Shown here piece by piece: positions 13,672 through 13,931 of a stretch of 13,931 bases of DNA (its first letter is position 1; the number at the start of each line of letters is the position of its first letter). The notes beneath the pieces were generated by a model that was given only the letters and a program-made list of their open reading frames with translations, did not search any database and was not told where the DNA came from. The position numbers were made by a program, and so were the translations under genes. The DNA is from Altererythrobacter sp. Its GTDB lineage: Bacteria > Pseudomonadota > Alphaproteobacteria > Sphingomonadales > Sphingomonadaceae. The stretch covers positions 1 to 13,931 of the forward strand of contig JAGXGU010000078.1 in assembly GCA_024636575.1 (NCBI GenBank). The letters run 5' to 3'.

Positions 13672-13931
13672 ATGTTTTTCGATTTCATGGATGAATTGCG
13701 TGCCGCCGGAATCAAGGTTTCCTTCAAGGAACATCTGACCCTGCTGGAAGCGCTGGACAAGGGTGTAATCGAGCAGACGCCCGAGGCATTCTATTACCTA
13801 AGCCGCGCCACTTTCGTGAAGGACGAAGGCCTGCTCGACCGGTTCGATCAGGTGTTCAACAAGGTTTTCAAGGGCATCCTGACCGATTACGGCCAGAACC
13901 CGGTCGACGTGCCCGAAGACTGGTTGAAAGC
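13672..13931 (+). CDS. CoxE/VWA-domain-containing protein, N-terminal part (runs off window)
   Basis: An open frame of 86 complete codons runs from ATG 13672 to the edge. It begins MFFDFMDELRAAGIKVSFKE and continues HLTLLEALDKG, YYLSRATFVKDEGLLDRFDQVFNKVFKGI and VPEDWLK. This N-terminal pattern is that of CoxE-like VWA-domain proteins, the usual partner of MoxR ATPases; the metal-binding VWA domain itself would lie beyond the window. The match of context (moxR on the same strand just upstream) and N-terminus makes the assignment good, but the diagnostic MIDAS motif cannot be seen. Together with the MoxR protein it would be expected to help mature or insert metals into a client enzyme, which is inference. 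Confidence 0.8.
   Translation, partial: MFFDFMDELRAAGIKVSFKEHLTLLEALDKGVIEQTPEAFYYLSRATFVKDEGLLDRFDQVFNKVFKGILTDYGQNPVDVPEDWLK

Overview
The window reads as ordinary chromosomal DNA of an alphaproteobacterium, most likely Sphingomonadales and plausibly Erythrobacteraceae. This rests on the GC-rich codon use, the protein types, the gene orders, and an intergenic sequence resembling a repeat I remember from sphingomonad genomes. It was judged by recognition only, with no database search. Coding density is very high. No stretch longer than about 165 bases lacks a gene. I see no tRNA, rRNA, CRISPR array, prophage or insertion sequence.

Layout. Bases 1-1011 carry the end of rph and then rdgB on the plus strand. 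A minus-strand CAP/SCP-domain gene (1026-1570) follows; its signal peptide and its domain lie in different frames, so it looks frameshifted. hemW (1616-2767) and a XerC-type recombinase (2764-3669) overlap by ATGA on the plus strand. A compact minus-strand run follows, in transcription order rsmI, yraN, gshB, dedA (6497 down to 3666). Divergent from rsmI are an LpoA-like lipoprotein gene (6525-7691) and then parE (7774-9765) on the plus strand. An alpha/beta hydrolase-OsmC fusion (11038-9824, minus) is divergent from a MoxR-type AAA+ ATPase gene (11204-12082, plus). A soluble chemoreceptor gene (13507-12104, minus) separates moxR from the start of a CoxE/VWA-like gene (13672 to the window edge, plus).

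How the genes work together. rph and rdgB handle RNA 3' ends and nucleotide-pool cleaning; hemW handles heme trafficking. XerC and ParE act on chromosome dimer resolution and decatenation. The rsmI/yraN/lpoA neighbourhood resembles the yraL-yraM-yraN cluster of enterobacteria, with glutathione synthase and a DedA membrane protein added downstream. MoxR and the VWA protein normally form a chaperone-like pair.

I found no convincing undescribed system. The points most worth a second look are the CAP-gene frameshift, the opposite-strand genes lodged inside two usually contiguous gene pairs (rdgB/hemW and moxR/VWA), the membrane-less chemoreceptor with a C-terminal sensor-like region, the Cys/His/Asp-rich insert in the hydrolase-OsmC fusion, and a promoter spaced so that parE could be leaderless.
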